Origin: Defluviimonas sp. SAOS-178_SWC
GTDB taxonomy: Bacteria > Pseudomonadota > Alphaproteobacteria > Rhodobacterales > Rhodobacteraceae
Direction: 5' to 3'
Assembly: GCF_039830135.1 (NCBI RefSeq)
Contig: NZ_CP156081.1
Location: 4,110,818-4,174,817, forward strand
DNA length: 64,000 nt
Both the position numbers and the translations under genes were made by a program. Under the pieces are notes generated by a model. The model ran no database searches. It was not told the DNA's origin and saw nothing but the letters and a program-made list of their open reading frames with translations. Positions 35,576-45,518 of this stretch are shown here, in pieces. Position 1 is the stretch's first letter. Every line of letters starts with the position of its first letter.

Positions 35576-37792
35576 TCAACCCGGCCGTCCTGACGGAATC
35601 GGGACCGCCGGGCGCGCAGTTGCGGGGCAATGCTCGGCAATTTTGGCGGCGATGACCGCCTTCTTCAGCGGTTTGGTCAGACAGTGGTCGATCCCGGAGT
35701 CGAGAATCGACACCCGATCCCCGTCCATGGCATGCGCGGTCAAGGCAACGATGGGCACCGCAGGAAGACCGCGTTCCGTCTCGATCGCACGGATCGCCCG
35801 GGCGGCCTCGCGGCCGTCCATTTCAGGCATGGAAATGTCCATGAAGATCATGTCGGGCCGGAAGCTTCGCCACAATTCGACCGTTTCGCGGCCATTTCCG
35901 GCGAACCGAAGCTCGATATCGAAACCGGCGACCATCTTCCGGAACACAAGCCGATTGGTGCGGTTGTCCTCGGCGGCGAGCACCCGCATCGTCCGCCCGT
36001 CGCCGCCGAGCGGCTCGGCCGCCGCGACGGGTACGATCTCGGCCGCTTTGGCGGGGTAAGAGAGTTCCAGCAAGACCTTTAGCAACTGGCTCCGCAAGAT
36101 CGGTTTTTGCATCACCGCGGTCATGTCGGCCGTCCGGTCGGCCGCCGCGTCGGGCCGGGACGACAAGAGCAGAATCGGCACCGTCACGCCCGCCGCACGG
36201 ATTCGCGCGGCAAGGTCCGGCCCGTCGATCTCGGGCATGTCGTGATCGGTCAGGATCACCTCAAAGGCGGGGCCGGCAGCGAGCGCCTCCAGGGCTTCGG
36301 CGGGTGTTCGGCAATTCGTCACCTCCAGCCCGTAGGTCTCGAGCTGCCGCTCAAGGATCACCCGGTTGATCTGCACATCGTCGACAATCAGCGCCCGTTT
36401 CAGAAGCACCGGACGGTCGGGATGCATTGCCGCGCCCGTCGGTTCGGCCGGGGCGAAGTTCACCTTGAAACCGAAGCACGATCCCTGGCCCGGTTCACTG
36501 TCGACCCAGATCGTTCCGCCCATCAGCCGCACCAATTGCCGGGTAATCGGAAGGCCGAGGCCCGTCCCCTCGAACTTGCGGGTCGACTGATCCTCGACCT
36601 GGTTGAACTCTCCGAAAATAAGGTCGACGTGATCGGGCGCGATGCCGATGCCGGTATCCTCGATCGAGACATGAAGATCGTAGCTGTGATCGGTCCGCTC
36701 GATCCCGACGACACGCGCCAAGACGTGCCCATCGGCGGTGAATTTCACCGCATTTCCAATCAGATTGGTCAGTATCTGCCGCACCCGGCCCGGATCGGCG
36801 ATGTAGCGCGTGGGCAGGAACAGGTCGAAATCGACGAGGAGTTTCAGCCCCTTCTCGCGCGCCTTGGGTTGCAGGAGCAGCATCACCTCATGGAGGCAGC
36901 GTTCCAGATCGAAGGGCTCGGGGTAGAGCCGCATCTTCTCCGCCTCGATCTTGGAGTAATCGAGCACGTCGTTGATGATCACCAGAAGCGCCTCGCCCGA
37001 CGACTTGATCGTCTCGGCGAAGAGCTTCTGTTCCTCGGTCAGCGCGGTCTCGCACAGGAGTTCGGCCATGCCCACGACACCGTTCATCGGAGTCCTGATC
37101 TCGTGGCTCATATTGGCGAGAAAGGCCGACTTGGCGCGGTTCGCCGCCTCGGCCCTTTCGCGCGCCTCCTCCAGTTCGGCCTCGCGCTGCATCGCCTCGG
37201 TGATGTCGAGCGCCATCGAGACGAGATCGCCGGCTTCGCCCCGGCGGTCGAGAAAGCGGATATGGCGCCCGTCGCGAAGCAGGACCACCGTCGGCTCGAT
37301 GACGTCGCGCCCCAGCCGTTCGATCATCTCGTGACACCAGTCCTGCACGTCCTCGCCCTCAAGGTCCGCCACACCTTCGGCAAGCACCGCCAGCACCTTG
37401 AGATAGGGATCGCCGAGCGCGACGCCGCCTGCCCCGAAGAGATCGAGATAGGCCCGGTTCGCGGTGACGAGCCGTGCCGCGGCATCGAACACAGCAAAAC
37501 CATCCTCGATGGTCTCGATCGCCTCCCAGAGCTGGCGTTGGGCAACCTCGGCTTCGCAGTTGGCGCGTTCGAGATCATGCAGGACCTGACTGTTCTGATC
37601 TTTCAGCGATTCGGCTTCGCACCGGGCAAGTTCGAGACCTTGGCGTTGTTCGACGATCTGGTCGGAGAGGCTGCGCGCGTGGCGGGAAAGCTGCGAGTTC
37701 GCGGCGAAGAGTTCGCGTTTCTTCTGCTCCAGAAGCCGCTCGGCAGCGAGTCTTGACCGCCGTTCCCGCGCCAGTTTCTCGACAATGCTCAC
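35576..37792 (-). CDS. Soluble hybrid sensor histidine kinase with two receiver domains
   Basis: 738-residue cytoplasmic signalling protein. Residues 1-90 are a long charged helix/coiled coil; a PAS-like domain follows (about 88-205); HisKA has the phospho-acceptor His230 in NMSHEIRTPMNG; the ATPase domain has NLIGNAVKF, DTGIGIA (379-385) and GTGLGLP (409-415). Two receivers follow: Asp516 in LTDHDMP and Asp652 in FMDISMP. No HPt domain is fused, so the phosphate must leave through another protein. No membrane segment. GTG start at 37792 with AAGGAAGGA upstream. It is divergent from the alpha-2-macroglobulin gene. Confidence 0.9.
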   Translation of the reverse strand: MSIVEKLARERRSRLAAERLLEQKKRELFAANSQLSRHARSLSDQIVEQRQGLELARCEAESLKDQNSQVLHDLERANCEAEVAQRQLWEAIETIEDGFAVFDAAARLVTANRAYLDLFGAGGVALGDPYLKVLAVLAEGVADLEGEDVQDWCHEMIERLGRDVIEPTVVLLRDGRHIRFLDRRGEAGDLVSMALDITEAMQREAELEEARERAEAANRAKSAFLANMSHEIRTPMNGVVGMAELLCETALTEEQKLFAETIKSSGEALLVIINDVLDYSKIEAEKMRLYPEPFDLERCLHEVMLLLQPKAREKGLKLLVDFDLFLPTRYIADPGRVRQILTNLIGNAVKFTADGHVLARVVGIERTDHSYDLHVSIEDTGIGIAPDHVDLIFGEFNQVEDQSTRKFEGTGLGLPITRQLVRLMGGTIWVDSEPGQGSCFGFKVNFAPAEPTGAAMHPDRPVLLKRALIVDDVQINRVILERQLETYGLEVTNCRTPAEALEALAAGPAFEVILTDHDMPEIDGPDLAARIRAAGVTVPILLLSSRPDAAADRTADMTAVMQKPILRSQLLKVLLELSYPAKAAEIVPVAAAEPLGGDGRTMRVLAAEDNRTNRLVFRKMVAGFDIELRFAGNGRETVELWRSFRPDMIFMDISMPEMDGREAARAIRAIETERGLPAVPIVALTAHAMDGDRVSILDSGIDHCLTKPLKKAVIAAKIAEHCPATARPAVPIPSGRPG

Positions 37793-37952
37793 GCTTTCCT
37801 TCCTTTCGTCGGCCCGCAGCGTTCGTGCGCGCGACCCACCATCGCGACACGATGTGAACGAAGGCTTAAATCGAACCGCCCCCGGCGCTGCGCTTGCAAA
37901 TGCGGCGATGGGCGTGTCAGCATCCCCGCATTGACCGAGACTGGAGATTTCA

Positions 37953-40900
37953 ATGCGCAGGTTTCAGATCGCAGCCCTAATCGCGGGACTTCTGCTTCCC
38001 CTTGGCGCCCAGGCGCAGGACCGGACCTACATCCCCGAGCGCCGCGCGATTCTGGTCGAGGATCTCGATTTTTACGGCTCCGATCTCCGGGCAATCTTCG
38101 ATGTCGGCTTCGACTCCTGCGAGGCCGCTTGCCTGGCGGATTTGGCCTGCAAGGCCTTTACCTACAACCGCCGGGCCGGGTCCTGCTTCCCCAAATCCGA
38201 CGTCACCGACCAGAAGCCCTATCAGGGCGCGCTGTCGGGATGGGTGCGTGGGGCCGATCCGCAGGCGCTTGCCGGTGCGGCGGCGCGCGCTGCTGAACTG
38301 TCCTTCCTCAGAGACGAGGATTTCGATGCCGCTCTGGCGCAGGCGCGCGGATTGGGGGCCGAGCATGTGACCGGAACCGCGACAGAGGACGAGCTTCTCG
38401 CCGCCGCCAACGCAGCGCGGGCGGCGGGCGACGCGGCGGGGACGTTGCGCTACCTCGGCGCGGCGCTCAGCCTCTCGGATGCGGCCGACCGCTGGTCGGA
38501 CTATGCGGACGCGCTTCTGGCGCTTCCGACCAATGACCGAAACGTCCGACGCGGCTATGCCGAACGTGCGGCGGCGGCGGCGGTAAACGCCTATCTGCGC
38601 GGCCAGAATGCCGGGCTGAGGGCGACCGCGCTTGCCACGCTTGCGCGCGGGTTCGAGGTGGCCGGGCGCGGCCGCGACATGATCCCGGCTTTGCGGCTGG
38701 CGCAGTCGCTGCAACCGCGCGACGACACGGCCGCGGCTCTGGAGGATGCCATCGGCAAGTACGGCTTCCGTATCGCCGAGACGCAGGTCGAGAGCGACAG
38801 CGCCTCCCCGCGGATCTGCGCGGTCTTCACCGAGGATCTCGTGCGGGCGGGCACCGACTACGCCACCTTCGTCAGGCTGCCTGCGCCGGGCCTGGCCGTG
38901 GACGCATCAGGCCGGCAGATCTGCGTCACCGGCGTTAACCACGGCAACCGCTATGCGCTGACCTTCCGCGAAGGCCTGCCCTCGGCCACGGGGGAGACTT
39001 TGGCGAAAGACGTGACCGTTACCCAGTATGTCCGCGACCGCAGCGCCGCGGTGCGGTTCCCCGGCCGCGCCTATGTTCTGCCGAAGGTTGGGCAAAAGGG
39101 CATTCCGGTGGAGACGGTCAACACCGACACCCTCGACCTGACGCTCCTGCGCATCTCGGACCGCAACCTGATCCGGGCGATCCAGAGCGACTATTTCGGC
39201 CGGCCGCTGAATTACTGGTCGTCCGAACAGCTGAAGAACGAGGTGACGGAAGAGGTCTGGAACGGCACGGGCGCAGTCGCGAAGGATCTGAACCGCGATG
39301 TGACGACACTTTTGCCCCTCGACGGGGTGCTGGCCGATCTAGGACCCGGGATCTATGCGTTGCAGGCGGCGGTTCCGGGGCTCGACCCCTACGACCATCC
39401 CGCCGCTACGCAGTGGTTCGTGATCTCCGACCTCGGGATGACCGCGATGGAGGGGGTGGACGGGCTCCATGTCTTTGTCCGCGCGCTGTCGGACGCGGCG
39501 GCCAGCGAAGGGGCGACCGCGACGCTTCTCTCACGGGCCAATGCGGTGATCGGAACGGCGACGACCGATGCGGCGGGCTACGCGCATTTCGCCCCCGGGC
39601 TGACGGCCGGGACGGGGGGCGCGGCGCCGGCGCTGGTGACGGTGGAAAAGGGCGACGACTTCGCCTTCCTGTCGCTGACCGAGCCGGAATTCGATCTTTC
39701 CGATCGGGGCGTCGCGGGGCGCGAGGCCGCGCCTCCGATTGACGTCTTCCTTTCGACCGACCGGGGCGCCTATCGCGCCGGTGAGACGGTGAACGCGACG
39801 TTGCTGGCGCGCGATGCGACGATGGACGCGCTCGACGGGCTGCCGATCTCGGCGCGGCTGATGCGGCCGGACGGCGTCGAATATTCGCGCGCCCTTCTCG
39901 CGGGGGCCGGCGCGGGCGGGTTCGTCGCCACCATGCCGCTCGCCGGGAATGCGCCGCGCGGGACCTGGCGGATCGAGGGTTTCGTCGAAGAGGGCAAGGT
40001 GCTGGCAAGCCAGAGCTTCCTCGTCGAGGATTTCCTGCCCGAACGCATCGACTTCGAGCTTGCCCTGCCCGAGGGCGCGATCCGGCTCTCGGACACACCG
40101 CCCCTCTCCATCGAAGCGCGCTACCTGTTCGGCGCGTCCGGCGCCGGGCTCGACATCGAGGGCGACATTCGCATCTCGGCGCTGACCGCGCTCGATGCCT
40201 ACCCGGGCTATGTCTTCAGCCGTTATGATGAGCCCTTCTCACCTTACCGCGATGCCCTCTACGATACGCAGCCGACCGACGCAGACGGCAAGGCCACGGT
40301 TCCGGTCGCCTTCCCCGATCTCGACGAGGCGGCGAACCGGCCGCTGGAGGCGCGGATCTCGGTGCGTTTGAAGGAAGGATCGGGCCGGCCGGTGGAGCGG
40401 GAGATCACGCGGCGCATCCTGCCCGACGCGCCGGTGATCGGGATCAAACCGCTCTTTGAAGGTGGCACGGTGCCCGAAGGGGCGGAAGCGCGGTTCGACC
40501 TGATCGCGGTGGGAGCGGACGAGGCCCCGGCGGCCCGGCAGGTCCACTGGACGCTGAACCGGATCGAGACGAACTACCAATGGTATTCGCTCTACGGTGA
40601 CTGGAACTGGGAGGTCACGACGACCCGGTCGCGCGTCGCCGAGGGCGATGCGAGCCTGACCGCCACCGGAGCCACGGGGATTTCCGCCGCCGTCGGCTGG
40701 GGCAATTACGAACTGGTGGTGGAGGCCACGGACGGCGCCTATTCCGCCGCCTCGATGGAATTCTACGCCGGCTGGTACGCGCCCGCCGACGCGGCGGAAA
40801 CGCCGGACACACTGACCGTCGCGCTCGACAGGGAGGCCTATCGGCCAGGCGACACCGCGCGGTTGAAGATCGAGCCGAGGGCGGCGGGCGTGGCGCTGGT

Positions 40901-43394
40901 CACCGTGCTGTCGAACCGGCTCATCGACATGAAGGCGGTCGAGGTCACGGCGGGCGAAAACGTGATCGAGCTGCCGGTGACGGATGACTGGGGCGCGGGG
41001 GCCTATGTCACCGCCTCGGTCGTGAGGCCGCTTGCCGAGGAAGCGGGCCGGGTTCCGGCACGGGCGCTCGGCCTCTCCTACGCGCCGGTCGATCCCGGCG
41101 CGCGGAAACTTGCGGCATCGTTCGCGGTCGCGGCGGAGGCCGACCCGCGCGCGCCGTTGCCGGTGGCGCTGAAGGTCGATGGCGCGGAAGGCGCAGAGGT
41201 CTACGCCACCATCGCCGCCGTTGATGTGGGTATTCTCAACCTCACCGGCTTCACCTCCCCCGACCCCGAGGCGCACTATTTCGGACAACGAAAACTCGGC
41301 ATCGGCATCCGTGACCTCTACGGGCGGTTGATCGACGGGCGGACCGGCGTCATGGGCGCCGTTCGGTCGGGCGGCGATGCGGCGACCGGCCTCAGGATGC
41401 AGGCGCCGCCGCCGACAGAGGAACTGGTCGCCTATTTCTCCGGCCCGCTCATGGTCGGCGCGGACGGCTATGCGCGGACCGAGTTCCAGCTTCCGAGCTT
41501 CAACGGAACGGTGCGGCTGATGGCCGTTGTCTGGTCCGGCAAGGCCGTCGGACAAGCCGAGGCAGAGGTGCTGGTGCGCGATCCGGTCGTCGTGACGGCC
41601 TCCGTGCCGCGCTTCCTCGCCCCCGGCGACGAGGCGCGGCTGCTCCTCGAGATCGTCCATGCGACGGGACCGGCGGGGCGGATGGGATTGGACGTGACGG
41701 CCGAGGGGTTGGTGACCGGCCCCGCGCCGTCGGGCGTCGATCTGGCCGAGAAGGGCAAGGCGGTGGTCAATGTGCCGCTCGCTTCGGGGCTCGCCGAGGG
41801 GGTCGGGACCATTCGCATCGCGCTGACGACGCCGGACGGGCGGCAACTGGTGAAGGACCTGACGATCCCGGTTCAGGCCAACGACCCGCAGATCGCGCGG
41901 CAGAACCGGTTCGACCTGGCCGCCGGGGCGAATTTCACTCTGGATGAGAACGTCTTTGCGGGCCTCCTGCCCGGATCGGGCCGCGCCACGCTCGCCGTCG
42001 GGCCTCTCGCCCGCTTCGATGCGCCGGGTCTTCTCGCCACGCTCGACGCCTACCCCTATGGCTGCACCGAGCAACTCACCTCGAAGGCGCTGCCGCTGCT
42101 CTATTTCGATGAGGTAGCGGCGGCGATGGGCGCGGGAGGCCGCGACGATATCGCCAAGCGGGTCGAAGAGAGCATCGCTGAGATCCTGCTCAACCAGTCC
42201 TCCAACGGCGCCTTCGGGCTCTGGTACGCGGATGCGGGGGATCTCTGGCTCGATGCCTATGTCACCGACTTCCTCAGCCGGGCGAAGGCGCAGGGCTACG
42301 CGGTGCCGGATGTGGCCTTCCGAAACGCGATGGACAACCTCAGGAACCAGATCAACTACGCCCCGGATTTCGACGAAGGCGGCGGGGCCTATGCCTACGC
42401 GCTGATGGTTCTCGCCCGCGAGGGGGCGGCGGCTGTGGGCGATCTGCGCTACTATGCCGATGTGAAGGTCGAGGCTTTCGATACGCCCATTGCTGCCGCG
42501 CAACTCGGCGCGGCGCTCGCCTCATACGGCGACCAGCGCCGGGCGGATGCGATGTTCGCGCGGGCGGCGGACCTCCTGGCCCGGCGTGGGCCGGAGACAC
42601 AGCTCTGGCGCGCCGACTACGGCACCGACCTGCGCGACGCGACGGCGCTGCTCGCGCTGGCGTCGGAGGCGGGATCGACAGCGGTCGATCCGGATGCGCT
42701 TGGCGACAGGGTAGCGTCGGGGATTGCCGGCCAACGGCTCTCGACGCAGGAGGCGACCTGGGCGTTGCTCGCGACCCATGCGCTGATCGACCGCCCGGGG
42801 GCGGACGGGTTCACCGTCAACGGCGCGCCCGTCACCGGGCCCCTCGTGCGGGTGCTGGAGGCCGAAACCGCGACCGCGCAAGTCATAGCCAACGGCACGG
42901 ACAGCGCTGCGACGGTGACGCTGACCACCTTCGGCGTTCCGGTGGAACCGGAGCCGGCGGGCGGCAAGGGCTATTCCATTGAGCGGCGCTATTTCACGAT
43001 GGCGGGGGAGCCCGTCGACATCGCGTCCGTCTCTCAAGGCGCCCGCCTTGTCGCGGTGATACAGGTCACGCCGCACGGCTCCGACGAGGCGCGACTGATG
43101 GTCAGCGATCCCCTGCCCGCAGGGTTCGAGATCGACAACCCGTCGCTGGTCCGCGCCGGGGATATCGCGGCGCTTGACTGGATCGACACGGTCGAGACGC
43201 GCAATGTGGAGTTCCGGCAGGACCGCTTTCTCGCCGCGGTCGACTGGACCTCGGACGACCCGTTCCGGCTGGCCTACATCGTCCGTGCAATCTCGCCCGG
43301 AACGTTCCACCAGCCGGCGGCTGCGGTCGAGGACATGTATCGGCCCGACTACCGGGCGCGCACGGCGACGGGCCGGATCACGGTGACGGAGTGA
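37953..43394 (+). CDS. Alpha-2-macroglobulin family protein (YfhM-like) with N-terminal PAN/Apple domain
   Basis: 1813-residue periplasmic protease inhibitor. A classic signal peptide (1-22, GAQAQ) without lipobox, unlike the lipoprotein of E. coli. Residues about 25-95 form a Cys-rich PAN/Apple domain (DSCEAACLADLACKAFTYN, SCFPKSDVTD). The macroglobulin domains follow, with bait-like region, and the thioester motif is GCTEQ (Cys1371 to Gln1374), so covalent trapping of proteases is expected. The gene overlaps pbpC by GTGA, the known A2M/PBP1C pair thought to protect and repair the cell wall. Confidence 0.93.
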   Translation: MRRFQIAALIAGLLLPLGAQAQDRTYIPERRAILVEDLDFYGSDLRAIFDVGFDSCEAACLADLACKAFTYNRRAGSCFPKSDVTDQKPYQGALSGWVRGADPQALAGAAARAAELSFLRDEDFDAALAQARGLGAEHVTGTATEDELLAAANAARAAGDAAGTLRYLGAALSLSDAADRWSDYADALLALPTNDRNVRRGYAERAAAAAVNAYLRGQNAGLRATALATLARGFEVAGRGRDMIPALRLAQSLQPRDDTAAALEDAIGKYGFRIAETQVESDSASPRICAVFTEDLVRAGTDYATFVRLPAPGLAVDASGRQICVTGVNHGNRYALTFREGLPSATGETLAKDVTVTQYVRDRSAAVRFPGRAYVLPKVGQKGIPVETVNTDTLDLTLLRISDRNLIRAIQSDYFGRPLNYWSSEQLKNEVTEEVWNGTGAVAKDLNRDVTTLLPLDGVLADLGPGIYALQAAVPGLDPYDHPAATQWFVISDLGMTAMEGVDGLHVFVRALSDAAASEGATATLLSRANAVIGTATTDAAGYAHFAPGLTAGTGGAAPALVTVEKGDDFAFLSLTEPEFDLSDRGVAGREAAPPIDVFLSTDRGAYRAGETVNATLLARDATMDALDGLPISARLMRPDGVEYSRALLAGAGAGGFVATMPLAGNAPRGTWRIEGFVEEGKVLASQSFLVEDFLPERIDFELALPEGAIRLSDTPPLSIEARYLFGASGAGLDIEGDIRISALTALDAYPGYVFSRYDEPFSPYRDALYDTQPTDADGKATVPVAFPDLDEAANRPLEARISVRLKEGSGRPVEREITRRILPDAPVIGIKPLFEGGTVPEGAEARFDLIAVGADEAPAARQVHWTLNRIETNYQWYSLYGDWNWEVTTTRSRVAEGDASLTATGATGISAAVGWGNYELVVEATDGAYSAASMEFYAGWYAPADAAETPDTLTVALDREAYRPGDTARLKIEPRAAGVALVTVLSNRLIDMKAVEVTAGENVIELPVTDDWGAGAYVTASVVRPLAEEAGRVPARALGLSYAPVDPGARKLAASFAVAAEADPRAPLPVALKVDGAEGAEVYATIAAVDVGILNLTGFTSPDPEAHYFGQRKLGIGIRDLYGRLIDGRTGVMGAVRSGGDAATGLRMQAPPPTEELVAYFSGPLMVGADGYARTEFQLPSFNGTVRLMAVVWSGKAVGQAEAEVLVRDPVVVTASVPRFLAPGDEARLLLEIVHATGPAGRMGLDVTAEGLVTGPAPSGVDLAEKGKAVVNVPLASGLAEGVGTIRIALTTPDGRQLVKDLTIPVQANDPQIARQNRFDLAAGANFTLDENVFAGLLPGSGRATLAVGPLARFDAPGLLATLDAYPYGCTEQLTSKALPLLYFDEVAAAMGAGGRDDIAKRVEESIAEILLNQSSNGAFGLWYADAGDLWLDAYVTDFLSRAKAQGYAVPDVAFRNAMDNLRNQINYAPDFDEGGGAYAYALMVLAREGAAAVGDLRYYADVKVEAFDTPIAAAQLGAALASYGDQRRADAMFARAADLLARRGPETQLWRADYGTDLRDATALLALASEAGSTAVDPDALGDRVASGIAGQRLSTQEATWALLATHALIDRPGADGFTVNGAPVTGPLVRVLEAETATAQVIANGTDSAATVTLTTFGVPVEPEPAGGKGYSIERRYFTMAGEPVDIASVSQGARLVAVIQVTPHGSDEARLMVSDPLPAGFEIDNPSLVRAGDIAALDWIDTVETRNVEFRQDRFLAAVDWTSDDPFRLAYIVRAISPGTFHQPAAAVEDMYRPDYRARTATGRITVTE

Positions 43395-45424
43395 GGCGCC
43401 ACGCGCTTTTCCTCCTCGCCGCGGTCCTTCTTGCCGGGGCGACGGCAAGGGACGCGCTCGACCTCTGGGTCGCGCGAACGGATCTGCCGGCGCTGACGAT
43501 CGACACCGGCACCGAGGTCGTGGCACGCGACGGGACGCTTTTGCGGGCCTTCACGGTCGCCGACGGGCGCTGGCGCCTCGATCCCGGACCGGTCGATCCC
43601 CTCTTCCTCGACCTGCTCATCGGCTATGAGGATCGGCGCTTCCGCGACCATCCCGGGGTCGACCCCTTGGCGCTTCTGCGCGCCGCATGGCAGGCCGCGT
43701 GGAGCGGGCGGATCGTCTCGGGCGGGTCGACCCTGACGATGCAGGTCGCTCGGTTGCTGGAGGACAGCGGCACCGGGCGGGTCGCCGGCAAGCTCCGCCA
43801 GATGCGCGTGGCACTGGCGCTGGAGCGGCGGCTGAGCAAGGACCAGATCCTCGGGCTCTACCTCCGGCTTGCGCCCTATGGCGGCAATCTCGAGGGCATC
43901 CGCGCGGCGTCGCTCGCCTATCTCGGCAAGGAACCGCGACGGCTGACGCCGGCGGAGGCCGCTCTTCTGGTAGCGCTGCCGCAATCGCCCGAAACCCGGC
44001 GACCCGACCGCCATCCCGACGCCGCACGCGCGGCGCGGGCGCGGGTGCTCGCGCGCATGGTCGAGGGCGGCGTGATCGGCGCCGACCGCGCGACCGCTGC
44101 GTTGAGCGAGGCGGTGCCCACGGCGCGCCGGCCCTTCCCGGCCCTCAGCCCCCATCTCGCCGAACGGCAGCGCCGGGACCACCCGGGCGCTGCCCGGATC
44201 GCGACGACGATCGACCCGCGCCTGCAACGCGGCCTGGAAGCTCTTGCGGCCCGGACGGCGGCGGGCGGCGCCAGCCGCGTGTCGCTCGCCATCGTCGTCG
44301 CCGACCACCGGACCGGGGAAATTCTGGCCAGCGTTGGTTCGCCCGACTGGACCGACGACCGGCGCGCCGGCTTCGTCGACATGACCCGCGCCACCCGCTC
44401 GCCTGGCTCGACCCTGAAACCGTTCGTCTACGCCCTCGCATTCGACGAAGGACTTGCCCATCCCGAAACGCTGATCGAAGACCGTCCAACGGCATTCGGC
44501 ACCTACGCACCGCAAAACTTCGATCGGACCTTCCGCGGGACGATCCCCGTGCGACAGGCGCTGCAACTCTCGCTGAACATCCCGGTCGTCAGCCTGACCG
44601 AGGCGCTCGGCCCCGCGCGCCTAATCGCCACCTTACGTCGCGCCGGGGCCGACCCGGTCGTGCCCGGCGGCCAACCCGGTCTCGCCGTGGCGCTCGGCGG
44701 GGTCGGCGTGACGCTGGAAGAGCTTGTGCAAGGCTACGCCGCCCTTGCGCGCCTCGGGGCGCCGGTCCGGCTTTCGGCCGAACCCGGGCAGGCGGGGCCG
44801 CTCGACCAACGGCTCTTCGGGGCCGAAGCGGCCTGGCTCACCGCCGATATCCTCGCCGGACTGCCACCGCCGCCCAACGCCCCCGCAAACCGGCTCGCCT
44901 ACAAGACCGGCACCAGCTATGGCCACCGGGATGCCTGGGCGATCGGTTTCGACGGGGGGCATGTGGCGGGCGTGTGGCTGGGCCGGGCCGACGGCGCCTC
45001 GGTCCCCGGCGCGTTCGGCGGCGATCTCGCCGCGCCGATCCTCTTTGAGACCTTCGCGCGTCTCAAACCCGCTCTCGATCCCCTGCCGCCGCCACCGCCG
45101 ACGACGCTGATCCTGCCGAATGCGCGCCTGCCGCTGCCGCTGCAACGCTTCCGCCCGCGCGGCGCCGTCTTCGCCGCCGCCCCGGACGGCCCGGAAATCG
45201 CCTTTCCCCCCGACGGGGCCGAGGTTGAGACCGCCGAGCATCTCGCCCTGAAGGTCCGGGGCGGTACGCCGCCCTTCACCTGGCTCGCCAACGGCGCGCC
45301 GCTGGTCCTCGCCGACCGCAGCCGCGAAACCGCCCTCACCGCGCCCGGCGAAGGCTACCTCAGCCTCTCCGTCATCGACGGCAAAGGGCGAAGCGCCACA
45401 TCGACCGTGACCCTCCGCCCCTGA
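43391..45424 (+). CDS. pbpC: Penicillin-binding protein 1C
   Basis: 677-residue bifunctional peptidoglycan synthase. One N-terminal membrane helix, then the glycosyltransferase domain (GYEDRRFRDHPGVDP, GGSTLTMQVARLLED, QILGLYLRLAPYGGNLEGI) and the transpeptidase-like domain with SxxK S340-T-L-K343, an SLN motif and KTGTS. The C-terminal BiPBP_C domain (FPPDGAEV, GTPPFTWLANGAPL) completes the PBP1C layout. GTG start overlapping the A2M stop (43391-43394). No terminator was recognised downstream. Confidence 0.94.
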   Translation: MRRHALFLLAAVLLAGATARDALDLWVARTDLPALTIDTGTEVVARDGTLLRAFTVADGRWRLDPGPVDPLFLDLLIGYEDRRFRDHPGVDPLALLRAAWQAAWSGRIVSGGSTLTMQVARLLEDSGTGRVAGKLRQMRVALALERRLSKDQILGLYLRLAPYGGNLEGIRAASLAYLGKEPRRLTPAEAALLVALPQSPETRRPDRHPDAARAARARVLARMVEGGVIGADRATAALSEAVPTARRPFPALSPHLAERQRRDHPGAARIATTIDPRLQRGLEALAARTAAGGASRVSLAIVVADHRTGEILASVGSPDWTDDRRAGFVDMTRATRSPGSTLKPFVYALAFDEGLAHPETLIEDRPTAFGTYAPQNFDRTFRGTIPVRQALQLSLNIPVVSLTEALGPARLIATLRRAGADPVVPGGQPGLAVALGGVGVTLEELVQGYAALARLGAPVRLSAEPGQAGPLDQRLFGAEAAWLTADILAGLPPPPNAPANRLAYKTGTSYGHRDAWAIGFDGGHVAGVWLGRADGASVPGAFGGDLAAPILFETFARLKPALDPLPPPPPTTLILPNARLPLPLQRFRPRGAVFAAAPDGPEIAFPPDGAEVETAEHLALKVRGGTPPFTWLANGAPLVLADRSRETALTAPGEGYLSLSVIDGKGRSATSTVTLRP

Positions 45425-45518
45425 ACTTCTTCGTTGCCGATATTCCCCCGCCGGGGGCCGGCCGCGCCCGGCGCGGCGCCGGCGAGCGGGGGCTCGATGC
45501 CCCCCGAGACGGCCTTCC

